Of a stretch of 64,000 nt of DNA, positions 46,931 through 58,884 are shown in pieces (the first letter of the stretch is position 1; each line of letters begins with the position of its first letter). The notes under the pieces are model-generated. The model did not search any database, had not been told where the DNA came from, and worked only from the letters and a program-made list of their open reading frames with translations. This stretch comes from Tachinus rufipes (Eukaryota; Arthropoda; Insecta; Coleoptera; Staphylinidae): the NCBI GenBank assembly GCA_963932245.1, contig OZ010749.1, positions 682,001 through 746,000 of the forward strand. Direction: 5' to 3'. The position numbers and the translations under genes were made by a program.

Positions 46931-47879
46931 TTTATTCAACTTACCAGTTTATTTTTTTTAATTTTTGAATATAATCAATTAAAATTATTAATTAAAACCA
47001 CATTGTTGCGTAAAAATTTATAAACAATTAATAAAAACAATGATTGCCATGATTGTCACGAGCAACGGAAAACAAAATTTGTTATTGAAATAGTTCTGTT
47101 TTCACGTTTGTAATTATATATTTTATATAATTAAATTATTTAACTCACTTTAAGAAAATACAAAAATTGCATTAACATACCAACAAAATGTTTGTGCTGA
47201 TTGGCGATCGGAAAACTATAGGAAACTAAGCTGATATTCAAAACAACCTAATTTTATTATTTTATGTAAGTAATTAAATTCTTTTTAACGCTTTTTAACA
47301 ATCGTAAACGTTATCAATAAATAATCAATCAAATTAAAATTGTTTAATAGTTTTTAATAATGTATGAATAATGTCATTACAAGTTTGAAGAATTCTAAGT
47401 TACCTTTTGCTATTTCAGCACTCTTGATCAAAACCCTAAATCGAATAATTTTGAATCAAAAGCGCCTGGATAATTGCAAATAGGCAACCAAGTATACATC
47501 TGAAAGGAAATTATGCTTGCTACAAATTTAATTACTAATTACAATCATTCAAAGTTGATATTAATTTACTAAAACATTAACATTATCAATATTTAATGAT
47601 TGACACTTACATTAATTTGCAACGGTAATTTTTTCTGGATAGTTTTCAATCATTTCAGTAACTTTTATGAATATATTTGGAACTTTAGCAACATTGAGTG
47701 ACCTATTTTAGATTTAAGAATGTATTTGACATTAGGAATAACTTATGACACTTGTAAAACATTGGGTGGTAATGTTATTTGATATCTAATGTTACATTTT
47801 TAAAAGTTATTGATATATTTGACACTTTTAGACCAATATATGTTATTTTAATTATAAAGCAATTTGTTTTCTATTAAAT

Positions 47880-48620
47880 TTATGACTATTTTGATGTTTA
47901 CATAGTTTAAAGTTGGTTTTTTCATTAAGTTTGTGAACAGTTTGATGTTCATATCAATTCTGACGTTTATGTATTATGAACCGTTTGTTTCTTATTGAGT
48001 TTGTGACAATTTTAGTGCTTATACCAATTCTGACGTTTGTTCTTATATTGAATTTGTGACAATTTTGATGTATGTGTCAATTCTGAAGTTTGCGTGTATT
48101 AAGAAATTTGTTTTCTATTAAATTTGTGACAATTTTGATGTTTTTGTCAGTTCTGACGTTTATTTTTGATCAAATTTATGGCTATTTTGATGTTTATATC
48201 AGTTCAGACGTTTGTGTTTAATAAATTTTAATATTTATGTCAATTCTGATATTTGTTCCTTATTCAATTTGAGACCATTTTGATGTTTATGTCAGTTTTG
48301 ACGTTTGTGTTTATAAAAAAATTTGTTTTTTATTAAATTTATACCAATTTTGATGTTTTTGTCAGTTTTGACGTTTGTTTTTTATTTAATTTGTGGCTAA
48401 TTTGATGTTTATGTTAGTTCTGACGTTTGTGTTTAATTTGGGACATTTTTTATTGTTTATGTCAATTCTGATGTTTGTGTATATTAAGGATTTGTATTTT
48501 ATTGAATTTGTGACAATTTTGATGTTTGTGTCAATTCTGATGTTTTTTAATTTAATTTAAGACAGTTTTAATGTTTATGTTTGACGTTTATGTGTATTAA
48601 GGAGTTTAGCAACATTGAAT
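47880..48620. repeat. Minisatellite of about 60-70 bp units
   Basis: Units combine TTGTGACAATTTTGATGTTT, ATGTCAATTCTGACGTTTGT and a spacer ending AATTTGTTTTTTATTAAATT. About ten diverged units are present. Confidence 0.75.
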
Positions 48621-49460
48621 GACATATTTGACACTTTTAGATCAATATTTGATATTTTACAAACATTTAGCATTTACGAAATATTTTAAAAGAATTGGAA
48701 TATGTTTTACACTTTATGAACAATGTTTGACACTTCAGCAACATTGAGTGAGATTATTTGACATTTAATAATGTATTAGACTTTTAGAACAATCTGACAC
48801 ATGCAAAATACTGCGTGTTGACGTTTTGAGATGTAACATTTTTGACATATTTGACACTTGTAGACTAATATTTGTTATTTTACAAGCATTATTTGGCATT
48901 TAAAAAACATAAAAAAAAAAATTGTTTGACACTTTATATACAATGTTTGACTTTTTCAACAAAGTATGACACTTGTCAAATATTTTTAGAATGTTGTTTG
49001 ATAGCTATGTAAGGAATATAAATATGTTTGAAACTTTTAGACCAGTATTTGTTATTTTACAAACATTTGGTATTTACAAAACATTTAAAAAAATATGTTT
49101 GACACTTTATGAACAATGTTTGAAACAAGAACGTATTTTACACTTAGAACAAAGTATAGAACTTGTAAAATATTGCGTTTTTAAGAAAATATAAATTTAT
49201 TTGACCCTTTAAACCCTTAAGAGTTTTAAAAGACAGTTTATAAACAATATTTGACAATTAATAACAATGTTTGACGAAGTGGAAACTTTATTTGGCAATT
49301 ATTAAACGTTTTGGGAGAATATAAACAAGTTTGACACTTTTAAGTCGAACTTTACTACTTTACAAACATTGTGAGCAATTGTTTGACATTTTATGGAACA
49401 TTTAAAAAGAATCAAAGTATGTTTGACATAGTCTTTGATGCTTCTGCAACCTTTATGATA
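48600..49460 (-). repeat. Inverted copy of the GST-intron minisatellite
   Basis: Units of ATTTTACAAACATTT, TTTAAAAGAATTGGAATATG, CACTTTATGAACAATGTTTG and TTAGACCAATATTTG match the minus strand of 11985-12560. Confidence 0.7.
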
Positions 49461-49979
49461 GAAATATGATAAAAAATTGTTAGATATAATTCAGAGAACT
49501 CATTTATTTTATAAATTTATCAAAGTTATGAATTTCTTGCAATTAGCGCAATGGTCTGATGCGGTGATTGTTGTAGGCGGTTTGAGTTCGATTACCATCA
49601 GCAGCGGCAAAATCTAATTTGTCAAATATATTTTAACGCAGTCGTTTTCTTTACAAGACAATGGCAAACCAGCAAAGTACTTGCCTAGCAAATCTCTCTA
49701 GTGATGTGGTTTGGATTCTACGTTAAACTGTTTGTGTAGAGTTATTATTGCACACCACAAACATGTTCTTATTGTAAAAATAGAAAATAAAAACAAATAA
49801 ATACAAGAGACGCCTATGCTCGTGGCAAGTACTGCACCAGAAATGTATCAATCTGTACAATTTCGTGAAATATGTTAAACATCTTGCAACTTTGTCATTA
49901 AATTCATCTAAAATTGTGCATTTAATACATAATTTTTTTTTTAAATTGCACAAAAAAGACATTAATTGTAAGAAATTTT

Positions 49980-51230
49980 AAGAAAACTGTGTGGAAATTA
50001 TGTTTACTTTATCAAATATTTTGCAGAAAACTTATTTAAAACAAAATAATGTCAAGCATCAATTATAAAATAAGATTATTGCATAAAAACTTAGTTAAGA
50101 ATAAAACCTGCTTAGAAAACTGTACATAAATAACATTTATAGCGTAAATATTGTACAGAAAACTCATTTCTTGCATAGAACTTGCTGAGAAGTCACATAA
50201 AAATTATTATATTTACTTTTACTACATGACATTTATCAAAATTGGCTCAAAAATCTATTTGTAGTACAAGATTTGGTTATAAAACTTTAAAATTGCTCCT
50301 AATTTATAATATACTTGTGTAGAAAATTCATTTATAGCATAAAGTTTGCCTGGAAATCAAATTTACTACATAAAATTAAGATTTAAATTTAAAGATAACA
50401 TTTATGCCATAAAAACTGCTCAGAAAACTTATGTGGAATCCACGTTACCACATAAAATTTACATTGACAACTTTAATACTGCAGAAAAAAGACGTTTATA
50501 TTATAAAAATTACCCATAAAACTTGATTCCATCATAAAATTTGCTTGGAAATTATTGACAAATTTAATATAGCACAGAAAACAATGTGTATGTTATAAAA
50601 ATTGTAGAAACGACTTATTCCTAGCATGATATTTAAGTTTACTACATAAGATTAAGATTTAAAATATTAAAATTACTCAAAAAATAGATTTAAATTATAA
50701 AAATTACGCATAGAACTTATTTCCAACTTAAAATTTGATCAGAAATTATGTCTATTATACAAAAAACTTATTTTTAGCATGCCATTTGTTTAGTATTTAA
50801 GTTTACTACATAAAATTGATATTAAAAACCTTAAAATTACACAAAAAATACATTTATTTTATAAAATTTGAAATAGAAACTTTATTTAGTATAAAATTTG
50901 TTTGGAAATCATAATTTATATAACAAAAAATGAATTGAAACATGAAATTTATTTGAAAATCAAGTTTATTACACAAAATATTTACATTAACAACCTTAAA
51001 ATGGCACAGAAAACACATTTATAACGTTTTAGTTTTTAGCATTTATTTGTTGGAGAATGGCATGAAATTGGCACTGACAGCTCAACTCCGCATGCAATTT
51101 GCTAAAAAATTACGTTTATTACAGGAAATCGACATATTCAACCCAAAAATACACATATAAAAACTTGAAAATGCGCAGACAACTCATTTCCAGAATGAAA
51201 TTTGTTCGGAAAACACCTGAAATTTATAGA
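49980..51230. repeat. Degenerate minisatellite built on GCATAAAATTTG and TTACTACATAAAAT
   Basis: Repeated AAAACTTATTT, AGCATAAAATTTG, GAAATCAAGTTTACTACA and TAAAATTA pieces over 1.2 kb, with no reading frame. The period is irregular, about 100 bases. Confidence 0.65.
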
Positions 51231-51699
51231 TTTAACATTTTTTTAGATTTATTGTCAGTCGGAGATAAAAATTAATTTTTTGAGCAGTTTTTTGTAAATA
51301 AATTTTGAATAACTTTTGTAGCATATTTATGAAACTATTGCAATATGTTTTAAAAAATAATAAATAACTTTATGTAATTTGTATTTATTTGCTTAAAATT
51401 AGATAAAGTTTTTTTATATTTACAATTCATCCTAATTTCATCAATTGGATCTTTAATTTTATTAGTTAGAATTTTAATATTCTTATTTATTATTTCAGAA
51501 AGAATTGTAGCTAATTGTAAAAGAATTTTATTACTAAATCTTTCCCCATCAATTGTATGATTACAAAAAATGCCAAATTTGGAATAACACAATTTCAAAA
51601 ATGGTGTTAATGTGTATTTGGTTGCATACGTTGCACGTCTATAGAAAATTTATTATTATTAACAATGTATGCAACCAAGTAAACATGCCGTAGTTTATA

Positions 51700-52351
51700 T
51701 TATGCGTAATTGCTTAATTAAGTTTTAATAAAGCAGCATTGCATTATTGTGCAATAGTAATTAGAAATAGTTAACAAATTAAGTTAGGATAATGAAATTT
51801 CCCTCCAATTTATGTCAATTCAGCTGCATTCAGCCCCAATTTTCGTGCGGCAACGGTGGTGTTGTGTGTGTTGTGGTGATAGTAGTTTAGTTGGGCAACG
51901 TCGCCGACAAAGCGGCCATTATTTACCACTGGCGTGTTTATAACGTGAAAATATCGCTTTTGACATCCAACATCTATAAAAATAATACAAGCATTTTGGA
52001 CTTGATCGGCATCTGAACCGATTTATGTATCGCATACCTATAATACCTGTACAGAGATTGTATGATGTGAGAGTCCGCTTCCCGCTGTCGGAGCGAGACG
52101 TTTTATATAATTTTTTAAACATCATATCTGTTGAAAATGGCGAGACTATCATCATATCATAACTTTGGAACCAAGTAAAATCATTATTAATTATGATTTA
52201 ATGACGACTATTAGGCAAGTAGGATTCTTTCATGGCATACATTCCATATGCACTATTACTTCGAATACAAACAATGTTTTCATTTATTTATAAACAAATT
52301 CAATTAATTTTATCCTTTTATTTTAGTTATAGATTATTTTAGTTAGCAGTC
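51700..52351 (+). promoter_or_regulatory. wapl upstream region
   Basis: A less AT-rich stretch at 51820-51930 (TTTTCGTGCGGCAACGG; ACGTCGCCGACAAAGCGGCC) is the most likely promoter and transcription start. An acceptor-like TTTTAG lies shortly before the ATG, so an intron in the 5' UTR is possible. The minus-strand ORF at 51919-52155 is not considered real. Confidence 0.35.
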
Positions 52352-55300
52352 ATGTCTAGAGGTTATGGAAAGTATCGGCGTGGAAATTATCACAATGCTA
52401 GTTTTCAATTCGATAATTTGTATAAAGAGAATAGTAATCGACCATCAGCTGCTCGTTCTACAGGAACTATTGGAAAGTGGGGCATCACATCGTTTACATC
52501 CATTAGGACCATTAACGGTATGTAGCTATGATTCATTATAATTAAGAAAAGTTATTCTATTTGCATGTATTTGTTGCAAACAAAATATGTCATAATTGCA
52601 ATAGTTATGAAAAGTTACAACATAATTCATTGTTTAATTTTGACAGTTAGAACAGTTATTTGTAAAAGTTACCATAAACTAGGTTTTGACACAAACTTAT
52701 GACAGTTACAATCTAGTTTTGACATATTAAGTGATTTTTAGCTGATGGAAGGAATTAAAATCAGTTATTAGTGAGTTTTGACTGTTAGGAAACTCATTTT
52801 AGCAGTTGCAACAGTTAAATAATAGTTACAATAAAATTGTTGATAGTTATAACTGATAAAGAATAATTTCTGACTGTTGCAGAACAATTTTTGGCATTTT
52901 AAGCAATTTGTAGCTGATACAAGCTATAAAAATCTGTTAGTAGGGAATTTTGACATTTAACAAATTGAATGTTTATGAGTCAAACAGTTACAAAATAGTT
53001 TTAATGACATTTTTGACAGTTACAAACAAATTTTTAACAATTTAAGCAATTTGTAGCTGATACTAGGAATTAAAATAAATTATTAGTTAGTTTTACAGTT
53101 AAAACTCTATTTTTGACATTGGAAACAGTTAAATAATAGTTATAATGAAATTGTTGATAGTTATGCTTGATGATGGACAATATCTGACATTTTTTTACGT
53201 TTTAAACGATTTGTAGCTGATACAAGAGATACAAATCAGTTATTAAAGAGTTTTGACAGTTAAGAATCTAATTTTTTGCAGTTATAACAGTTAGAAAATA
53301 GTTTTAATGAAATTCTTGACAGATACGACAGAAGAAGAACAATTTTTGGCATTTTAAGCGATTTGTAGTAGATACAAGAGATAAAAATCGGTTATTAGTG
53401 AGTTTTGACAGTCTATCTATCTATTCTTTTCCATTTGCAACAGTTTTTGACAGTTTTGACACATTTTGATACAAGTAACAGATGTAATAAATTAGTTGAT
53501 TGCTTTTTAATGCTAAAATTTGGCAATTTATTCACACTTTTGCGCACATGAAGCGTAAATTTGGTTATTTTACGTATGTTTGACCTTGTAAGACACAATT
53601 CTTGTGCTCTCTTAGCACAAATCCGGTCTTCTGATGCGTAAATTCGGCTATTTTTATACCAATCTGGCATAATGCATGCAAACCAGGCTTGAATATACTT
53701 AAATTTGGCGTTTTTATAGTTAAAATCAACTTTGTCATGCCAAAATCCGGCTTTATTATGCTCAAAATTCAAATTTATACACAAATTTGTCTTTCTAAAG
53801 CGATATTCCGACCTTAGACACATAAATCTAGTCTTTTGATCATAAATCCGGGTTTTTATGTACAAATTTGGTATAATATGCGCAAATATTAGTTTTTAAA
53901 TTATGAAGTTTGGTTTATTGTGCAAAATTTTGATGTTTAATGTTTAAATCAGTTTTGTTTGCCATAAATACGGCTTTTTGATCTATAAATCCTGCTGTTT
54001 ATCTACAAATCTTGCACTGTACGGTCAAATCAGGCTTGAATATGCACAAATCCCGGCGTTTTCATAAGTAAAATCAACTTTATCATGCTAAATTTGAACT
54101 TTATTGTGCTCAAAATTTAGCTTTATACACATATTTGTCTTTCTACAGCGACAATTCGGCTTTACATACATAAATCCGGTTTTAGTACACATAAATCCAA
54201 TTGTATGGTCATAAATTCGAATTTATTGCACAAATCTAGTTTAATACGCACAAATCCGGTCTTTTAAATGATAAAGTTTGGCTTATTGTGCAACATTTTG
54301 ACGTTTAATATTTAAATTCGTTTTGTTTGGCATAAATATTTGCTTTTTGATCAATAAATTTGGCCATCTGATGCATAAATCCGGCCATTTGTATAGAAAT
54401 TTGACCCGAATATGCACAAATTTGGCGTTTTTATAGGTTAGGGCAACTGTATTATACCAAAGTCGAGCTTCATTATGCTCAAAATTCAGTTTATGAACAA
54501 TTTTTTTTTAAAGCGACATTCCGGCCTTAGAATTCATAAATCCGGTTTTATTATACATGAATCTAGTTGCCTGATCATAAATCCGATTTTTATGTACAAA
54601 TCCGGCTTTATTATGCACAAATTAGGCTTTGTTATGGACAAATCTGATCATATTTACAAATCCTGCGTTCTACATACGTAAAGTAGATTTTATTATACTT
54701 CAAATTTGATTGAATTTAGGTATAGCTCATGAGCCTGAAAAAACGGATGTACCGGCCGTCATACCGGAAGCAACAGTCCCGAAACCAAAAAAGTTCTTCA
54801 AAAGCAGAAACACTGATTCGACCGACACCCCACCGGCGATATACGACAAACCGGATATAACATACGGTGGTCACACGAATAAACGCGGTCGTCACGCCGA
54901 AAAATCACCAAGAGGCGCTAAAAAATTCTTTGCATCAAAAAATCAAGCACCACCTGTTGAAAAAACAGTACTCACCTCAAATGTTAATAAACGTAACGAG
55001 AAACCGCCCATTGTTCTCAGGATATATCGCGGCAAATCAGAATTGGTTAATGATTCCGATGAATCTGAAAGCACGCCGACACCGGCAAGCACACCATCCA
55101 CATCAACTGTAACTTCACCACGTGCACTTAAGGATAATGCGCAAAGATCACCGAGTCATGCAAGGATTACGAGATCTACGAGACGTAGCATGCAGCAGGA
55201 TCCTAGTAGTAGTCCGGCTACCGGTGATACAGCAGGCGATTCGTTTTCATTATTCACCTCGCCGAAAAAAGATACAGATTTATCACCGCAATACATACCT

Positions 55301-58300
55301 GCGGAAAAGTACGAATTGGAACGGAAAGCGATGTATGCGAATTTATTGGGCACGTCTTTGAATGATGAAGAACAGAATGCCGAAAATGTTGAACCGCCGA
55401 ATATTGATTTACCTAAATGTGATAGTGTAGTTGATGATACTCTTCAAGAAAGCATCGATTTTAGAGACATTAGTGAGGAATCATTGCATTCTAATTATGA
55501 GGAGATGCCCATGGAAGAGGAAGTTGCTGAAGAAAATGTTGAACAAAGTGTTGAACCAAATCAGGAAGAAGAAGAATGTGAAGAGGATGTTGTTGGTACT
55601 AATTTGATGGAAGCGGAAGAGGAGGAGGAAGAAGAAGAGGCTCAATTGGACGAAGATGAGGAGATTGTAGAGTCACAGGAAACTGAGAAGAACGTTAATA
55701 TAGCTGGTAAGTTTTGAGCAAAGTTTAATTAATGGGCGGACGATTACATAGGTTAGGTGTTCTTCATCAATAAAGTTGTTCAACTTGTTTGTAGAAACTC
55801 TAGAAGATGAATGGTCGACGGGTGAAGAAAGTGAGGAAGCGAATGAACCCGAACCAGAATTAGAACCTGAACCCGAGCCGGAACCACCTAAACGTGAAAC
55901 TCGATCGTCGCGGAGTCCTAATAAAAATAGATCGGCGACGATAGAAGACCACAAGGAAGAAATATTAGATAAAATTTTAGAAAATCCCGAAAATCCGGCA
56001 CCTGTAAAATTAGTAATTTCCAAAAAGAAAGGTAGCATATTTAAAAGTAGAAGTCTTGGCACCGATGGCACAAAGAAACGCAGGGCAGTTTACAAACATA
56101 AATGGTGTGATGATAATAAGGAAGGCAATCCGAAAGGCGTAGAGGCACCTACTAGTACAACAACGGCGGAATCGACCTATGATGATTTCGACGATTTTAA
56201 AAATGATCCATTAACGAGAATCACGAGTGAAGATGACGAGGTTACCAGTGTAAAATGTACAAAGAATGATAAAGGGGTGAGTTATTTCAACATGAAATAA
56301 AATATATTTATTTAGTGCGTATGCAAATTACGCATGTCTACTAAGTTATATTTTAATCAATTGTTTGCAATTTATTCCTTTTTTCAGTTTTATACGGTTG
56401 TGAGAAACGTGAAAAAGGCTCACCAAATGCAAGAAATCGGCGAGTTTCAAGAATTCAACGACGACGTAGAATACATTCTCGACGCCTTACAAGACAACAA
56501 TCCAATCAGCACGCGCTGTTTATCAGCAATCACTTTAGCTTCTAAATGTATGGCCCCTGCTTTTCGGATGCACGTGAGGGCGCACGGTACAGTCGCAAAA
56601 TTCTTCAAAGCCCTTCACGATGCCACCAAAGATCAAGTAATTATTCAATCGTTGTAATTTGAATAAATTTTATTTCATAATTTTTATAGAGCCTTGGATT
56701 ATGTACAGCGACTGTGATGTTTGTATTAAGTCAGGACCGTTTAAATATGGATTTAGATAGGGACTGCTTGGAATTGATGTTGAATTTACTCGAATCAGAT
56801 GTTAGCTATCAGCAAGCTTTAGATGTGTGTGGACTTAGTTCGGCTCAGTTAGAAAAGAATAAACAGAAAGTGCGCGAATTGTGCGCGGAAATACAGAGCC
56901 AGGGACATGCCATGCATCTTAATCTTGATAATATCACTGTAAGTAAACACGTATACTGAAATTTAGGTTAGACTGTACAGGAATTGTGCAAGCCACTAGT
57001 GTTTCAGGGTATGCATTCTTTATCAGTGTGTTCATCATCTAGCATGTTTAGCTAATTTTAAACAATTTTTCGCAATTTTATTTTAGGTTGGACAATTGGC
57101 GATGGAAACGTTATTAAGTTTAACATCGAAGAGGGCGGGTGAATGGTTCAAGGAAGAATTGCGGGAGTTGGGTGGTCTTGAACATATCATGAAAACGATA
57201 TGCGAATGTTGTCGCCAGGTTTCCGATTACGTTGTCTCGTGGACGGACACTCTGCTAGATAAATTGAGAAAGGTCGATCGATGTTTGCGAGTTTTAGAAA
57301 ACGTTAGTATTAATTTGGTTATATATAAAATAATATTAGATTTGACTGCACCATAGACAAATTTTCACTTAAAAGAGTTTGGACTTAAAGAATTTGGTTT
57401 TATACAAGGATCACTTAATTACAATTTATAGATCTTTAATGGATTTTGTAAAAATTGGGAGGTACCATAGAAGAATCTGAAGGGTAATTGGGAACTTGGT
57501 AAGCATTAAAAGACTTTTCAAGGATTTTAGATGATCAATGGTATTATAGAGTACTTTTTAGAAGGTTTGCAAGGATCACAGAAAATATCTCTTAAAACAA
57601 TTTACTCACTATCTAATATGTTCACTGCTTGTACTAATTGTAATGTGATTTAATTATATAGGTGACACATAACAATGAAGAAAATCAAACGTACCTGCTG
57701 AAATATGAGAATGGATTATTGCTAGATACACTTGGGAACCTATACAAGTTGTGTGATGCTGAAATCCCTCTCTACCCAGTGACTGATATAAGTGATAAAG
57801 AATCTGCCGGCTCTGTCATAAGGGAGGCATTATTAGTGACATTAAAAGTTTTAATAAATCTAACCCATCATTTCAATAAGCAATGTAAGTATAATAATCA
57901 ATAATTAAATACAATTTGTATTGATTTTGATTCTGTAGCAATGGGCAGCACGTTAATTGGCAGCAGGCAAGGTATTATTGATGCAAGTCTGCACTTACTC
58001 TTACAAGTGCCTCATTATATACCTGAACAAAAGAAATTCGAACTTGGAGTTTTAGTAAGTAGAAACATAACACTACAGCAATACAAATTGTTAATTATAA
58101 TTATTTAGGTACTTATGTTATTAATAAATCTCATCCAAGAAAATGACTTTAATAAGAAACAGTTAATAACTGCGAAAGCACCCGCCGAATTTGAAAGTAT
58201 ATTTCCATGTGAGTTTAACAAATTGAATAATCACAATGGCATCAAATAATAAACGTTTATTTATGATAGGTGATAAGACTGCAGTAGAAGCTTTAATTGT

Positions 58301-58884
58301 ACAATTCCATTTATGGGAAGAAAGTGCGCGCGTTGCTGAGAAACGTACTGACGCCATTTTAGATGGTGAAAAAGATGGTGAATCAACGCAACCGAAATCC
58401 AATGAAGAATTTATTGAGGAAACAGTCGCCAAATGTAAGGAATTTATAATTAATAATAATCAAAGTTGGAATTAATTAATTTAAAAATAATTTTTAGTAT
58501 TACAAAAGGCCGGCACTCACATGGAATTCACATTCTTGGCATCTTATTTAGTGTTATTATTAGGATATTTAATTATGGACAGTGAAGAATATCAAGGAGT
58601 TGTCAAACAGTTTCTGAAAGACAACAATTTCTCCCTGATGGTGGAACTACTGAAGAAATTCTTCAATTTTATGAACTTGACAGCATCTGTAAGTACATCA
58701 TTAATACTTTTTGACTTATTCATTGAAATGATTTTGATTGCAGACTGAAGCATCAAGTGTTTGTGCTATAAAAGCGACAGAAAGGGTAATAAAATTCTTA
58801 GAAGACTGCGATAAACCTCAAGGTGAGACACCACCATCCTTGTATAGAGAATGTATGGATCTCAGTTTTTCGATTACACACTAA
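52352..58884 (+). CDS. wapl: Wings apart-like, cohesin-release factor
   Basis: Wapl binds Pds5 and opens the SMC3-kleisin gate to remove cohesin from chromatin. Twelve exons on the plus strand, 52352-52517, 54720-55706, 55795-56276, 56388-56636, 56690-56938, 57087-57302, 57662-57884, 57939-58054, 58109-58208, 58270-58434, 58498-58688 and 58744-58884, give 1094 residues (human 1190). The N-terminal half (about 1-540) is disordered: two KKFFxS[RK]N motifs (79-86, 123-130), SIFKSR (465-470), a Glu-rich tract around 340-375 and a Glu-Pro tract around 402-416. The helical WAPL domain covers about 546-1080 (VVRNVKKAHQMQEIGEFQEF; SRDRLNMDLDR-type SQDRLNMDLDR; AMETLLSLTSKRAGEWFKEE). Intron 1 is 2.2 kb and filled with tandem repeats. 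The last donor-like CAAG/GTGAGA in exon 12 gives a possible alternative C-terminus. Confidence 0.94.
52735..53415. repeat. Tandem repeat of about 155 bp in wapl intron 1, five units
   Basis: The anchor TTTGTAGCTGATAC recurs at about 52740 (diverged), 52906, 53052, 53212 and 53365, followed by ATCAGTTATTAGTGAGTTTTG and TAACAGTTACAAAATAGTT pieces. Confidence 0.8.
53500..54690. repeat. Higher-order tandem array in wapl intron 1
   Basis: Built from subunits of about 25-30 bases such as CATAAATCCGGCTTTTTGAT and GCACAAATTTGGC. A larger period of about 345-370 bases is visible: the anchor GAATAT.C.CAAAT..GGCG recurs near 53690, 54036 and 54407, each followed by AAATCAACTTTAT.ATGC and TATTGTGCTCAAAATT. 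Short ORFs across it are a by-product of periodicity. It directly abuts the exon 2 acceptor. Confidence 0.8.

Larger units (their letters stand above)
47483..51627. mobile_element. Candidate 4.1-kb TA-flanked composite element filled with minisatellites
   Basis: Starts GGCAACCAAGTATACATC after a TA (47481-47482) and ends, on the minus strand, with TGCAACCAAATACACATT next to a TA. The interior has no ORF and consists almost entirely of three degenerate tandem arrays. Another end of the same type (TATGCAACCAAGTAAAC) starts at 51668. Whether 47483 and 51627 are two ends of one element or two unrelated solo ends cannot be settled here. Confidence 0.35.

Noticed and set aside
53413..53865. 150-aa minus-strand ORF in wapl intron 1
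   Set aside because: It runs through the periodic tandem array; the frame is open because the repeat subunit happens to lack stops. Composition follows the repeat, with no domain.
55673..56071. 132-aa minus-strand ORF opposite wapl
   Set aside because: Antisense shadow of the Glu-Pro-rich wapl exon 3; its Ser/Gly run is just the complement of the acidic repeat.
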